Shown here in pieces: positions 8,385-16,862 of a stretch of DNA of 64,000 nucleotides. Location of the stretch: the NCBI RefSeq assembly GCF_028736115.1, contig NZ_CP117877.1:1860001-1924000 (forward strand). The letters are read 5' to 3'. The translations under genes were made by a program, and so were the position numbers. The notes beneath the pieces are model-generated. The model saw only the letters and a program-made list of their open reading frames with translations, had not been told where the DNA came from and searched no databases. Each line of letters starts with the position of its first letter. Within the stretch, counting starts at the first letter, position 1. Source of the DNA: Mucilaginibacter sp. KACC 22063. GTDB lineage: Bacteria; Bacteroidota; Bacteroidia; Sphingobacteriales; Sphingobacteriaceae.

Positions 8385-9722
8385 TTACGGACGATCAAAG
8401 GTCATGCGCTCGCCTGATTTTTGCTCAATCAGCTTGCCGTTTTCGTAAGCCAAAGTACCTGATATAATAGTATGAGTAACAGCAGAACCGAAGGTTTGCC
8501 CCTCGAACGGGCTCCATTTACATTTATATAAGAGGTTGTTTTTGTCCACGGTCCACGGTTTGTGCAGATCAACCAATACTAAGTCTGCCCAGTAACCTTC
8601 GCGAATAAAACCACGTTTTTCAATCTGGAAACAGGTAGCCACATTGTGCGCTGTTTTTTCTACAATCTGTTCTAAAGTCATCTTGCCATGGTGGTATAGC
8701 TCGAGTAAGGCGGTAAGCGCATGCTGAACAAGCGGCCCACCCGATGGTGCCTGTAAGTATGGCTGCGATTTTTCCTCTATAGTATGCGGTGCATGGTCGG
8801 TAGCAATAACATCAATATGGCCATCAAGTACCGCCTGTAATATTCCGGTGCGGTCTTCAGCAGTTTTTACGGCAGGATTCCATTTGATGTAGTTGCCTTT
8901 TGTTTTGTAATCGGCATCGCTAAACCAAAGGTGGTGTATGCAAGCTTCGGCAGTAATCTTTTTCTGGCTTAATGGGATAGTATTATCGAACAACGAAGTT
9001 TCTTTTGCGGTAGAAATATGCAGGATATGCAGCCTTGTACCGTGTTTTTTAGCAAGCTCCACGGCCATTGACGATGACAGGTAACAAGCCTCTTCACTGC
9101 GAATAATAGGGTGGTATTCGATGGTAATGTTATCGCCAAGCAGTTCTTTATAATGTGCCATGTTGGCTTTAATGGTTGCCTCATCCTCGCAATGGGTAGC
9201 AATCAGCATAGGCGACTGGCTAAATAATTTGTCTAAAGTGTTCGGATTATCTACCAGCATATTGCCGGTTGATGAACCCATAAAAACTTTAACGCCGCAT
9301 ACGTTTTTAGCGTTTGTTTTCAATACCTCATCAAGGTTGTCATTCGAGGCACCCATAAAGAACGAATAGTTCGCCAGCGAATTTTGCGATGCAATGCGGT
9401 ATTTGTCTTCTAACAACTCTTGCGTTAATGCGTTAGGCACAGTGTTAGGCATTTCCATAAAGCTGGTTATACCACCGGCAACAGCCGCCCGCGATTCTGT
9501 ATAGATATTACCTTTATGCGTTAATCCCGGCTCACGGAAATGCACCTGGTCATCAATAAAGCCGGGCAACAGGTATAGCCCTTCAGCATTAATTTCTTTA
9601 TCAGCAGTAGTATCAATATGGCTGTCAATACGTTCAATATGGCCGTTATTAATCAGTACATCACTGTTGAACTGCTTATTTTCGTTAACTATTGTCGCGG
9701 ATTTAATGAGAATGGAAGACAT
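8385..9722 (-). CDS. pyrC: Dihydroorotase
   Basis: A 445-residue amidohydrolase that cyclises carbamoyl-aspartate to dihydroorotate in pyrimidine synthesis. Most metal-site motifs are present: GVKVFMGS with the lysine that is usually carboxylated, IATHCED, LHILHIST and ATDHAPH. The first motif is GFIDDQVHFREPG instead of the usual DxHxHxR, so Gln stands where the first zinc His is expected; I recall this in other Bacteroidota dihydroorotases, so it is probably a lineage feature rather than damage. A second homologue at 45512 has lost all ligands. The gene heads a leftward operon, and a -7 promoter element ends 4 bp before its ATG. Confidence 0.88.
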   Translation of the reverse strand: MSSILIKSATIVNENKQFNSDVLINNGHIERIDSHIDTTADKEINAEGLYLLPGFIDDQVHFREPGLTHKGNIYTESRAAVAGGITSFMEMPNTVPNALTQELLEDKYRIASQNSLANYSFFMGASNDNLDEVLKTNAKNVCGVKVFMGSSTGNMLVDNPNTLDKLFSQSPMLIATHCEDEATIKANMAHYKELLGDNITIEYHPIIRSEEACYLSSSMAVELAKKHGTRLHILHISTAKETSLFDNTIPLSQKKITAEACIHHLWFSDADYKTKGNYIKWNPAVKTAEDRTGILQAVLDGHIDVIATDHAPHTIEEKSQPYLQAPSGGPLVQHALTALLELYHHGKMTLEQIVEKTAHNVATCFQIEKRGFIREGYWADLVLVDLHKPWTVDKNNLLYKCKWSPFEGQTFGSAVTHTIISGTLAYENGKLIEQKSGERMTFDRP

Positions 9723-9726
9723 ACTG

Positions 9727-9734
9727 CAAATTTA
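9727..9734 (-). promoter_or_regulatory. -7 promoter element abutting the dihydroorotase start
   Basis: The minus strand reads TAAATTTG, an exact TAnnTTTG match, with only 4 bases between it and the ATG ending at 9722. If used, transcription would begin at or inside the start codon, giving a leaderless mRNA. Confidence 0.5.
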
Positions 9735-9807
9735 AGTTAAAAGTTATCAGTGAAAAGTTTAAAGTTAATAATATGTAATGAGAGCACTCAAAAGGAGAGG
9801 CTTAAGT

Positions 9808-9839
9808 GACTTTCTACTTTTGACTTTCTACTTTTGACT
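9808..9839. repeat. Short tandem repeat, 14-bp unit
   Basis: Two exact copies of GACTTTCTACTTTT (9808-9821 and 9822-9835) plus a partial third (GACT). The flanking 60 bp also contains loose AAAAGTT repeats. The repeat sits in the divergent promoter region between dihydroorotase and the helicase gene. Confidence 0.75.
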
Positions 9840-9850
9840 CAATCAATCCT

Positions 9851-9858
9851 TATCTTTG
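9851..9858 (+). promoter_or_regulatory. -7 promoter element abutting the helicase start
   Basis: TATCTTTG, an exact match to TAnnTTTG, ends 4 bases before the ATG at 9863. A TTTG lies 14 bp upstream inside the tandem repeat, a little closer than the usual -33 spacing. Confidence 0.5.
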
Positions 9859-9862
9859 TCGA

Positions 9863-11203
9863 ATGGCTGTAGTTTTTGAAGATTTTAATTTTAACCGGCA
9901 GATATTGAATGCAGTGGCTGATGCCGGGTATACCGAAGCTACGCCGATACAGCAAAAAGCTATTCCGCCGATACTTAACGGGCAGGATGTAATGGGCATT
10001 GCGCAAACCGGCACAGGTAAAACTGCCGCCTATGTGCTGCCACTCATCATGAAGCTGAAATATGCACAGGGCGAACATGCCCGTGCGTTGATTATTGCGC
10101 CAACCCGCGAGCTGGCTATGCAGATCGAAGAACACATCCGTATGTTTGCAACATATACCGATCTGCGGGTGGTTACCCTTTATGGTGGCCTTGGCCCTAA
10201 ACAGCAAATTGAAACTTTGAAGAAAGGTGTCGATCTTATTGTGGCAACTCCCGGTCGTTTTATGGACCTTTATCTTGCCGGGCATATCCAAACCAAGCCT
10301 TTACAAGTTTTGGTTTTAGACGAAGCGGATAAGATGATGGACATGGGCTTTATGCCACAGATCAACCGCATATTGGAAGTGGTGCCGCGCAAAAGGCAGA
10401 ACCTGCTTTTTTCGGCTACCATGTCAGATAAGGTACATAACCTTGCAGGTAACTTTCTTGAATTTCCGACGCTAATTGAAGTTACGCCACAGGCAACACC
10501 TGCGCAAACCGTTACACAGGTATTATATAAAGTGCCGGGAGTTAAAACCAAGATCAACCTGCTTAAATATATCCTTGATCATAATGAGGTCGACAAACTT
10601 ATTGTATTCTGCAAAACCCGTACAGCGGCAGAGGATGTATATAAGTTCCTGGTTCGTAAGTTTAGTGAAAACGAAGTAAAAGTATTGCACGCCAACAAAG
10701 GGCAAAACACACGTATCAACTCTATTAACTCCTTCAAAACTGAAGAAGTACGTATATTGGTGGCTACAGATGTTGCTGCCCGTGGTATTGACGTAAGCAA
10801 TGTAAGCCACGTAATTAATTTCGATGTCCCTGTTGTTATTGAAGATTATGTACACAGGATAGGTCGTACAGGCCGGGCTTTCCAACATGGCGAGGCGATT
10901 ACCTTTTGTAACCCTGCCGAGGAATATTACATCAATAAAATACAGAAGCTTATCCGCCAAACTATTGATGTACTGCCACTGCCTGACGATGTTTTTGTAG
11001 AGAAGCCCGAATACGAAGAACGCCAGGCTCAGGCTCGAGAAATTGATATGCAGAAGCGCAAGGAAAACCCTGACTTTAAGGGGGCTTTCCACGAAAAGAA
11101 ACTGGCTAATACCAAAGAGGGCGCAGAAGCCAAAAAGCGTTACAAAAAACAATTAGAAGATAACGCTAAACGCAAATACTTTAAGCCTAAAAAGAAAAGA
11201 TAA
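9863..11203 (+). CDS. DEAD-box ATP-dependent RNA helicase (RhlE-like)
   Basis: A 446-residue helicase with the full motif set: Q motif (YTEATPIQQKAIPPIL, about 23-38), Walker A AQTGTGKT at 47-54, PTRELA near 80, DEAD at 153-156, SAT at 184-186, VATDVAARGID and HRIGRTGR in the second RecA domain. A Lys/Arg-rich C-terminal tail of about 70 residues (ending KRKYFKPKKKR) probably binds RNA. Such enzymes unwind short RNA duplexes during ribosome assembly, cold adaptation or mRNA decay. It is the first gene of a tight rightward operon (gaps 1, 5 and 3 bp) with a small membrane protein, gldC and another membrane protein. The close relation is to RhlE; the exact substrate is unknown. Confidence 0.92.
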   Translation: MAVVFEDFNFNRQILNAVADAGYTEATPIQQKAIPPILNGQDVMGIAQTGTGKTAAYVLPLIMKLKYAQGEHARALIIAPTRELAMQIEEHIRMFATYTDLRVVTLYGGLGPKQQIETLKKGVDLIVATPGRFMDLYLAGHIQTKPLQVLVLDEADKMMDMGFMPQINRILEVVPRKRQNLLFSATMSDKVHNLAGNFLEFPTLIEVTPQATPAQTVTQVLYKVPGVKTKINLLKYILDHNEVDKLIVFCKTRTAAEDVYKFLVRKFSENEVKVLHANKGQNTRINSINSFKTEEVRILVATDVAARGIDVSNVSHVINFDVPVVIEDYVHRIGRTGRAFQHGEAITFCNPAEEYYINKIQKLIRQTIDVLPLPDDVFVEKPEYEERQAQAREIDMQKRKENPDFKGAFHEKKLANTKEGAEAKKRYKKQLEDNAKRKYFKPKKKR

Positions 11204-11204
11204 A

Positions 11205-11477
11205 ATGAAGCTAAAGGTTACTCCTTTAAATTTTTGTACAGCAGGTTTCCTGTTATTGTCGGCTTATATCTGGATCACCGGTGGTGTAAGGGTAACAGGT
11301 GGTGGTATATATACGCACTTAACCAATACCATTGCCTGGATCTTCGTGCTCTTCGCTATTGTAGTGTCATTTCTTGATCTAATCTTCCGTAATTTCTTCC
11401 CTAAGCTTAAAAACGTATGGATTGTGGAGCTAAGCTTTATAACTTTGACCGCAATTATATTTTTATTGATCAAATAA
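11205..11477 (+). CDS. Small membrane protein of unknown function
   Basis: A 90-residue protein with three predicted membrane segments: about 9-26 (FCTAGFLLLSAYIWITGG), about 38-57 (TIAWIFVLFAIVVSFLDLIF) and about 70-89 (VWIVELSFITLTAIIFLLI). It begins one base after the helicase stop and ends five bases before gldC, so it is surely part of the same transcript. I do not recognise a family. The position next to gldC is suggestive but does not show a role in gliding. Confidence 0.75.
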   Translation: MKLKVTPLNFCTAGFLLLSAYIWITGGVRVTGGGIYTHLTNTIAWIFVLFAIVVSFLDLIFRNFFPKLKNVWIVELSFITLTAIIFLLIK

Positions 11478-11482
11478 TTTAC

Positions 11483-11812
11483 ATGAAGACTGCCGAAATT
11501 AAACTTACCATAGATCTGGATGATAACAACGTGCCTGAGAATATTATGTGGGAATCAACCGACTCGCAAAATAAAGAGGCATTGCCTGTTAAATCGATGA
11601 TGCTGGCACTGTGGGACAATAACTACAAAAACACCCTGCGCATTGATCTGTGGACTAAAGATATGCCTGTTGACGAAATGAAACGTTTCTTCTATGAAAC
11701 ATTAATGACCATGGGCGACAGCTTTTTACGTGCTACAGGCGAAACAAACATTGTAGAAGATTTGCGCGACTACTGCGCACACTTTGCAGAAAAAATGGAA
11801 ATTGTTAAATAA
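11483..11812 (+). CDS. gldC: Gliding motility protein GldC
   Basis: A 109-residue protein matching GldC: MKTAEIKLTIDLDDNNVPENIMWESTDS at the start, then KSMMLALWDNNYKNTLRIDLWTKDMPVDEMKRFFYETL and AHFAEKMEIVK at the end. The frame is open further upstream inside the preceding gene (to 11417), but the ATG at 11483 gives the family N-terminus. GldC is a soluble protein found across Bacteroidota; in Flavobacterium it is linked to gliding and gldB, although it also occurs in non-gliding species. No other gld gene is visible here, so its presence does not prove motility. Confidence 0.9.
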   Translation: MKTAEIKLTIDLDDNNVPENIMWESTDSQNKEALPVKSMMLALWDNNYKNTLRIDLWTKDMPVDEMKRFFYETLMTMGDSFLRATGETNIVEDLRDYCAHFAEKMEIVK

Positions 11813-11815
11813 CAT

Positions 11816-12259
11816 ATGCGACCGCGTACCCTTTTAGCTTTTATTGGTTTTTTACTGATTATAATAGGCACTTATTGTCCGCTGCTGCGCCCGTTCGGGT
11901 TGTTTAGCTGGGATATTTACGGGTTAAACAAACCTTATGGCATTGCCGTATTTGTGGTTGCCATAGCTGGCCTGGCAAGCGCTATTGCCGGGCAGGTTAA
12001 ATTGGCTAAGGTGAGTGCGCTGTTATCGTTAGTACTTATCATTTTACTTTACATAGCTGCCATAATGAAGGTAAATACCAGTTTCAGTTTTATTCCATTT
12101 AAAAAAATATCTGCTGGCTTAAGCCACATGATTAAATATAAATGGGGCTGGTATGTATTGTTTGCAGGTGCTATAATTTCGGTGATCAGTACCCTTGGCG
12201 CTAAGCAAAAGGTTTGGGGGCCGCAATATCAAGCAGAAGAAAGTAAAGAGATTAAATAA
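11816..12259 (+). CDS. Membrane protein of unknown function
   Basis: A 147-residue protein with about four membrane helices: 5-22, 43-62, 68-86 and 112-130. A short hydrophilic tail (KQKVWGPQYQAEESKEIK) follows the last helix. It starts 3 bp after the gldC stop and is the last gene of the operon, followed by a strong terminator. No family is recognised. Confidence 0.75.
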   Translation: MRPRTLLAFIGFLLIIIGTYCPLLRPFGLFSWDIYGLNKPYGIAVFVVAIAGLASAIAGQVKLAKVSALLSLVLIILLYIAAIMKVNTSFSFIPFKKISAGLSHMIKYKWGWYVLFAGAIISVISTLGAKQKVWGPQYQAEESKEIK

Positions 12260-12277
12260 ACGACATTAATTTATTTT

Positions 12278-12310
12278 AAAGCGAAGCCTTTATAAAAGCT
12301 TCGCTTTTTT
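12278..12310 (+). terminator. Rho-independent terminator after the helicase-gldC operon
   Basis: A 10-bp perfect stem (AAAGCGAAGC / GCTTCGCTTT) with a 10-nt loop runs into a T tract (12305-12311). Confidence 0.85.
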
Positions 12311-12420
12311 TATGCTTTTTACAACCGCAAGTGCTAAAATTACGTATGAGGAGCAGTAACCGTTTTCTTAAACAGATTACTATATTTATTGCATCGCAGC
12401 TTCACATCAAATATTGATAC

Positions 12421-15400
12421 ATGCTTAAATTATCCTTCCGCAACCAGGTTTTGCTTGGCTTTGCGTTTTCAATTGTTTTAGTACTACTTGTTGGTTTTTT
12501 CTCTTATCGTAGTATTAAACAGCTACAAGAAGATGAACAGGAAATACAGTTTAGCCAGGATGTCATTGAAGTCTCTAATCATGTTTTGCAGCTGCTTACT
12601 GATGGAGAAACAGGCGTTAGGGGATATGCAGCTACCAATAAGCCTGTGTTTTTAGATCCGTACAAAACTTCGCTTACCCGTTTAAATGATGACCTGGCCA
12701 AGCTTAAAAGTTTTGGCGCAACAGACAAAGAACAACAGGCTAATATTCTTTTGCTAAGCGATCTGGTATCCCGGCAATTGGAGATGCTGAAAGTTAATAT
12801 CGAAAGCCGGGATAAAATAGGCCTTGAACAAATGGTTGCGCATAACATGCTGCTCAACGGCAAGCAGAACATGGACAGCATTCGCAGTGTGATCAGCCGT
12901 ATTGATAAGCTTGAAAGCGCTGAACTTTCTAACCGAAAGGCCGTATCAGATGATGCAACGGTATTTACTGTAAGAACCATTATCGGTGGGTCGGGTATTT
13001 TTTTAGTGATCATTGTTTTCATGCTTTATTATATCCAAAGCACTTTCAGAAAGCAAAAGCAGATAGAAGAGCAGATTAAAGACGCCAATACCCAGCTTGA
13101 GGGTGTATTGAAAGAGAATGAAGAAAAGAACTGGCTGCTTACCGGTGCGGGCGACTTAAACAGTAAAATGCAGGGCCAGCAAACCGAGAAAGAGCTTACC
13201 TCAAATGTACTGGCAGAGGTTTGCCGTTATGCCGGCGCTATTACCGGTACGTTTTATTTATACGATGATAAAGAAGAGGTACTTGAACTGAACGCATGGT
13301 ACGCTTACCATGATCTTAGCTTAATTAAGCAAAAAATAAAGCTTTCAGAAAGCTGGATGGGGCAGGTTGCAAAGGATAAAAAAGCAGCAACCATTACAGG
13401 CAACCTTAACCAGAAACTCGAGCTGGAAACATCTATCATCAGCCAGGAGTTAGCCGAAATATTTATTGTTCCGGTATTTTTTGATAAAAAGCTGATCGCC
13501 GTAATGGAAGTTGCCTTTCAGCAAACTATGGCAAAATCTGTCAAGGATTATATCATTGCCGTTGCTGATACCATTGGGGTAGCTATTAACACGGCAAGGG
13601 CGCGCCGTATTATGCAGGATCTGTTTGAAGAAACCCAGCAACAGGCCGAAGAACTGGAAGCACAGCAGGAGGAAATGCGTGTTACCAACGAGGAATTGCT
13701 GACGAAAACAGAGGCACTGCAGGCATCTGAAGAAGAGCTAAAAGTACAGCAGGAGGAGCTGCGCACCATAAATGCCGAGCTTGAAGAAAAGGCCAGCCTG
13801 CTCGAAGAAAAGAATCATGATATCGAAAGGGCACGAGCCGCCATTACCGAAAAGGTGGAAGAACTGGAAACTACGGGCAGGTATAAATCGGAGTTTTTGG
13901 CTAACATGAGTCATGAATTGCGTACGCCGCTTAATAGTATTCTGGTACTTGCACGTATCCTGAAAGATAATAAACACGCAAACCTTTCTGACGAGCAGAT
14001 CAAATATGCCAGCGTAATTTTTAATGCTGGTAATGATTTACTGACGCTGATTAATGATATACTCGACCTTGCAAAAATTGAGTCGGGTAAGGTTGAATTA
14101 CAAAATGATACCACCTCTGCAGATGAGATTGTACAAAACATGCAAATGCTGTTTGCAGAGATTGCTGAAAATAAACAGATCAACTTCACTGCCAATGTGA
14201 GCGCTGATTTTGGCAGCCTTATTACAGACCGCATACGCCTGGAGCAGGTGATTAAAAACCTGTTGTCAAACGCGTTTAAGTTTACTCCTGTGGGCGGGCA
14301 TATCGAGTTAGATGTTACTAAAGGTGCTGTTGAGGATACGGTTTCTTTCCGTGTAAAAGATTCCGGCATTGGTATACCGGCAGATAAACAGAAGCTTATT
14401 TTTGAGGCATTTCAGCAAGCAGATGGTTCTACCAGCCGCAAATACGGCGGTACAGGTTTAGGCTTGTCCATCAGTCGCGAACTGGCAACGCTTTTGGGCG
14501 GTCAGATTACGATAAAAAGCGAGCCGGGGCAGGGAAGCGAGTTTTGCATTACTATTCCGCTTACGCCTGCTGTTCAATCACCAAAGGCAGACCATGTGCC
14601 CGATGTCGAAACTTTTATTTCGCCGCAACAAATCAACCTGGCTCCTGCAGAAAGCATTGCGAGCGATCATGAACCGTTGGTCGTTATTGTTGAAGACGAC
14701 CGCAATTTTGCGGACATATTAAAAGATTATGCAGGTCAGCATGGTTACAAAGCAGTTTTAGTGCATACAGGCAGCACGGCCGTTGATGTTATTGCCGGAC
14801 AAAAACCCGATGCTGTAATTTTGGATATTATGCTGCCCGGAAAAGACGGGTGGCAGATTTTAAAGGAGCTGAAAGATAGACCCGAAACCAAAAATATTCC
14901 GGTTCATTTGATGTCGGCAGGGGAGGCGGCCGAGAATCGCGTAAAACGTGAGGGCGCTATCAGCTTTATGAAAAAGCCGGTGGACACAGAAGCGCTTGAC
15001 AAGCTATTCGGTGATATAAGCCATCAGCATGGCGCCCCGCTTAAACATATTTTGCTGATAGAAGACCAGGAAGCACAAAGCGATGCTTTAAAAGAGTTGA
15101 TGCAAAAGCAGAACATTGAGGTTGACCAAGCCTTTAACGGACAATCTGCTTTAGACAAACTACAACATAACGAGTACCAGTGTGTGGTGCTTGATCTGAA
15201 CCTGCCCGATATTTCAGGACTTGACCTGTTAGATAAAATTAAGGGAGACAAACGCTTTAGCGCTTTGCCGGTAATTATTAACACGGCAATGGAACTCGAC
15301 AAAAATTCGGTGACCCGGTTAATGCAGTACGCCAATGCCATGGTGGTTAAAACAAGTAAATCATCAGACCGGCTGATAGATGAAGTGAACTTGTTTCTGC

Positions 15401-15855
15401 ACAAATTAAATACAGTACCCGTAACACCTGCAGCACCTGCAAAAGCGAAGTCAAAAGCAGTGGCAGGCTCAGTTGGTGCACTAAAAGGTAAGAAAGTGCT
15501 GCTTGTAGATGATGATATGCGCAACATATTTGCACTAAGCAGCGCATTGCAATCGTTTGATCTGGAAGTAGAAATAGCAAATGATGGTGAAGAGGCATTA
15601 ACAAAGCTGGAAAATACGCCCGGAGTTGATATTGTGCTGATGGATATTATGATGCCTAAAATGGATGGCTATGAAGCTACAAGGCAGATCCGAAAGCAAA
15701 ACAAATGGGCTAAACTACCCGTAATTGCATTAACGGCTAAGGCAATGAAAGATGATCGTGAAAAGTGTATCGCTGCCGGTGCAAATGATTACATTACCAA
15801 ACCAGTTGATATGGATCAACTGGTGGCGTTAATGCAGCTTTGGTTACAAAACTGA
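12421..15855 (+). CDS. Hybrid sensor histidine kinase: CHASE3-GAF-coiled coil-HisKA-HATPase-REC-REC-REC
   Basis: A 1144-residue membrane sensor. Two membrane helices (about 10-28 and 181-201) bracket a periplasmic CHASE3-type helical domain (FLDPYKTSLTRLNDDL). A GAF domain spans about 235-395, then a long Gln/Glu-rich coiled coil (about 400-480). The kinase core has the H-box SHELRTPLNSIL with His498 and an ATPase domain with GIGIPADKQ and GGTGLGLSIS. Three receiver domains follow, with likely phospho-acceptors Asp802, Asp925 and Asp1075. Such proteins pass phosphate from His498 to the receivers. The gene lies 7 bp upstream of a CheR gene and close to a second hybrid kinase, so the three probably form one signalling unit. 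The stimulus is unknown. Confidence 0.9.
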   Translation: MLKLSFRNQVLLGFAFSIVLVLLVGFFSYRSIKQLQEDEQEIQFSQDVIEVSNHVLQLLTDGETGVRGYAATNKPVFLDPYKTSLTRLNDDLAKLKSFGATDKEQQANILLLSDLVSRQLEMLKVNIESRDKIGLEQMVAHNMLLNGKQNMDSIRSVISRIDKLESAELSNRKAVSDDATVFTVRTIIGGSGIFLVIIVFMLYYIQSTFRKQKQIEEQIKDANTQLEGVLKENEEKNWLLTGAGDLNSKMQGQQTEKELTSNVLAEVCRYAGAITGTFYLYDDKEEVLELNAWYAYHDLSLIKQKIKLSESWMGQVAKDKKAATITGNLNQKLELETSIISQELAEIFIVPVFFDKKLIAVMEVAFQQTMAKSVKDYIIAVADTIGVAINTARARRIMQDLFEETQQQAEELEAQQEEMRVTNEELLTKTEALQASEEELKVQQEELRTINAELEEKASLLEEKNHDIERARAAITEKVEELETTGRYKSEFLANMSHELRTPLNSILVLARILKDNKHANLSDEQIKYASVIFNAGNDLLTLINDILDLAKIESGKVELQNDTTSADEIVQNMQMLFAEIAENKQINFTANVSADFGSLITDRIRLEQVIKNLLSNAFKFTPVGGHIELDVTKGAVEDTVSFRVKDSGIGIPADKQKLIFEAFQQADGSTSRKYGGTGLGLSISRELATLLGGQITIKSEPGQGSEFCITIPLTPAVQSPKADHVPDVETFISPQQINLAPAESIASDHEPLVVIVEDDRNFADILKDYAGQHGYKAVLVHTGSTAVDVIAGQKPDAVILDIMLPGKDGWQILKELKDRPETKNIPVHLMSAGEAAENRVKREGAISFMKKPVDTEALDKLFGDISHQHGAPLKHILLIEDQEAQSDALKELMQKQNIEVDQAFNGQSALDKLQHNEYQCVVLDLNLPDISGLDLLDKIKGDKRFSALPVIINTAMELDKNSVTRLMQYANAMVVKTSKSSDRLIDEVNLFLHKLNTVPVTPAAPAKAKSKAVAGSVGALKGKKVLLVDDDMRNIFALSSALQSFDLEVEIANDGEEALTKLENTPGVDIVLMDIMMPKMDGYEATRQIRKQNKWAKLPVIALTAKAMKDDREKCIAAGANDYITKPVDMDQLVALMQLWLQN

Positions 15856-15862
15856 GCGTGTT

Positions 15863-16705
15863 ATGGATGATGAGTTAGCTTTAAGCTTATATAATATCGA
15901 ACCAGATGAGTTAGCAGAACTTGTGCAGCTTGTAAAACAGGTTCATGGATTTGATTTTTCGCAGTATTCAAAGGCTTCGTTTAAGCGTAGGGTTATTCGT
16001 GTAATGCAGCTTAAAAGGCTTCGGTTTTATGATTTAAAGCACCGGCTGATTAATGATGAAGCATTTTTTAACGAATTTCTGAAGGAAATTACGGTAAACG
16101 TAACGGAGATGTTCCGTGATCCGCAATTTTTTAAGGCGATGAATGAGCATGTGTTGCCTTATATATCTTCTTACCAAAACATCAAGATATGGAGTGCAGG
16201 CTGCTCTACAGGAGAAGAGGTTTACTCTTTGGCCATCCTGCTGCAAATGAATAACCTGTTAAGCAAATCATTTATTTATGGCACAGATGTAAATACACAG
16301 GTGATCAGTGATGCCCGTAAGGGTATTTATAATTTGCGCAAGGTTAAGCAATATGCCGAAAACTATCTGGCAACGGGCCTGGGCGGTTCATTAACAGATC
16401 ATTTTACGCTGATGTATGAAGCCGCAACCATACAGCAGGTATATAAGCAGCAAACCCTTTTTTCGGTACATAACCTTATATCAGACCAGGTATTTAACGA
16501 GTTTCAGGTAATAACTTGCCGTAATGTTTTTATTTACTTTGAATCACAATTGCAGGAAAGGATACTCGACTTATTTTACCGCAGCCTTTGTCCGCTTGGA
16601 TTTTTGTGTCTGGGCAGTAAAGAAGCCATCAGGTCAGACACTTTTTCAAAAAAATTCAAGGTGATCAATAAAAAGGAAAATATCTATCAAAAAGTTGGCG
16701 TTTAA
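15863..16705 (+). CDS. CheR-type SAM-dependent protein methyltransferase
   Basis: A 280-residue protein with the complete CheR layout: an N-terminal helical domain (about 1-75), then the methyltransferase domain with TVNVTEMFRDPQFF, the SAM loop WSAGCSTGEEVYSLAI, YGTDVN and VITCRNVFIYF. Classical CheR methylates glutamates of chemoreceptors. No chemoreceptor, CheA, CheW or CheB gene is visible in the window; the neighbours are two hybrid kinases. Methylation of a kinase coiled coil or another sensor is therefore a reasonable hypothesis, but the substrate is not shown by the sequence. The gene begins 7 bp after the upstream kinase and is probably cotranscribed with it. Confidence 0.9.
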   Translation: MDDELALSLYNIEPDELAELVQLVKQVHGFDFSQYSKASFKRRVIRVMQLKRLRFYDLKHRLINDEAFFNEFLKEITVNVTEMFRDPQFFKAMNEHVLPYISSYQNIKIWSAGCSTGEEVYSLAILLQMNNLLSKSFIYGTDVNTQVISDARKGIYNLRKVKQYAENYLATGLGGSLTDHFTLMYEAATIQQVYKQQTLFSVHNLISDQVFNEFQVITCRNVFIYFESQLQERILDLFYRSLCPLGFLCLGSKEAIRSDTFSKKFKVINKKENIYQKVGV

Positions 16706-16862
16706 TTTAATTTTTTGCGTTTAGTGAAACCATGTAAATGAAGCTTTCGTATATGAATAGGGATTTCCGATTAAATTACGCTCTTAATAAAGAAGAAGGG
16801 AGTAATTATTTAGATTCCCTTGCGTTTACATTCAACCATAAATCAGCAGACCCCATATCATA

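Noticed and set aside
10523-11152. 209-residue open frame antisense to the DEAD-box helicase
   Set aside because: It lies wholly inside a motif-complete helicase gene; the translation has no recognisable domain and depends on the codon pattern of the sense strand.
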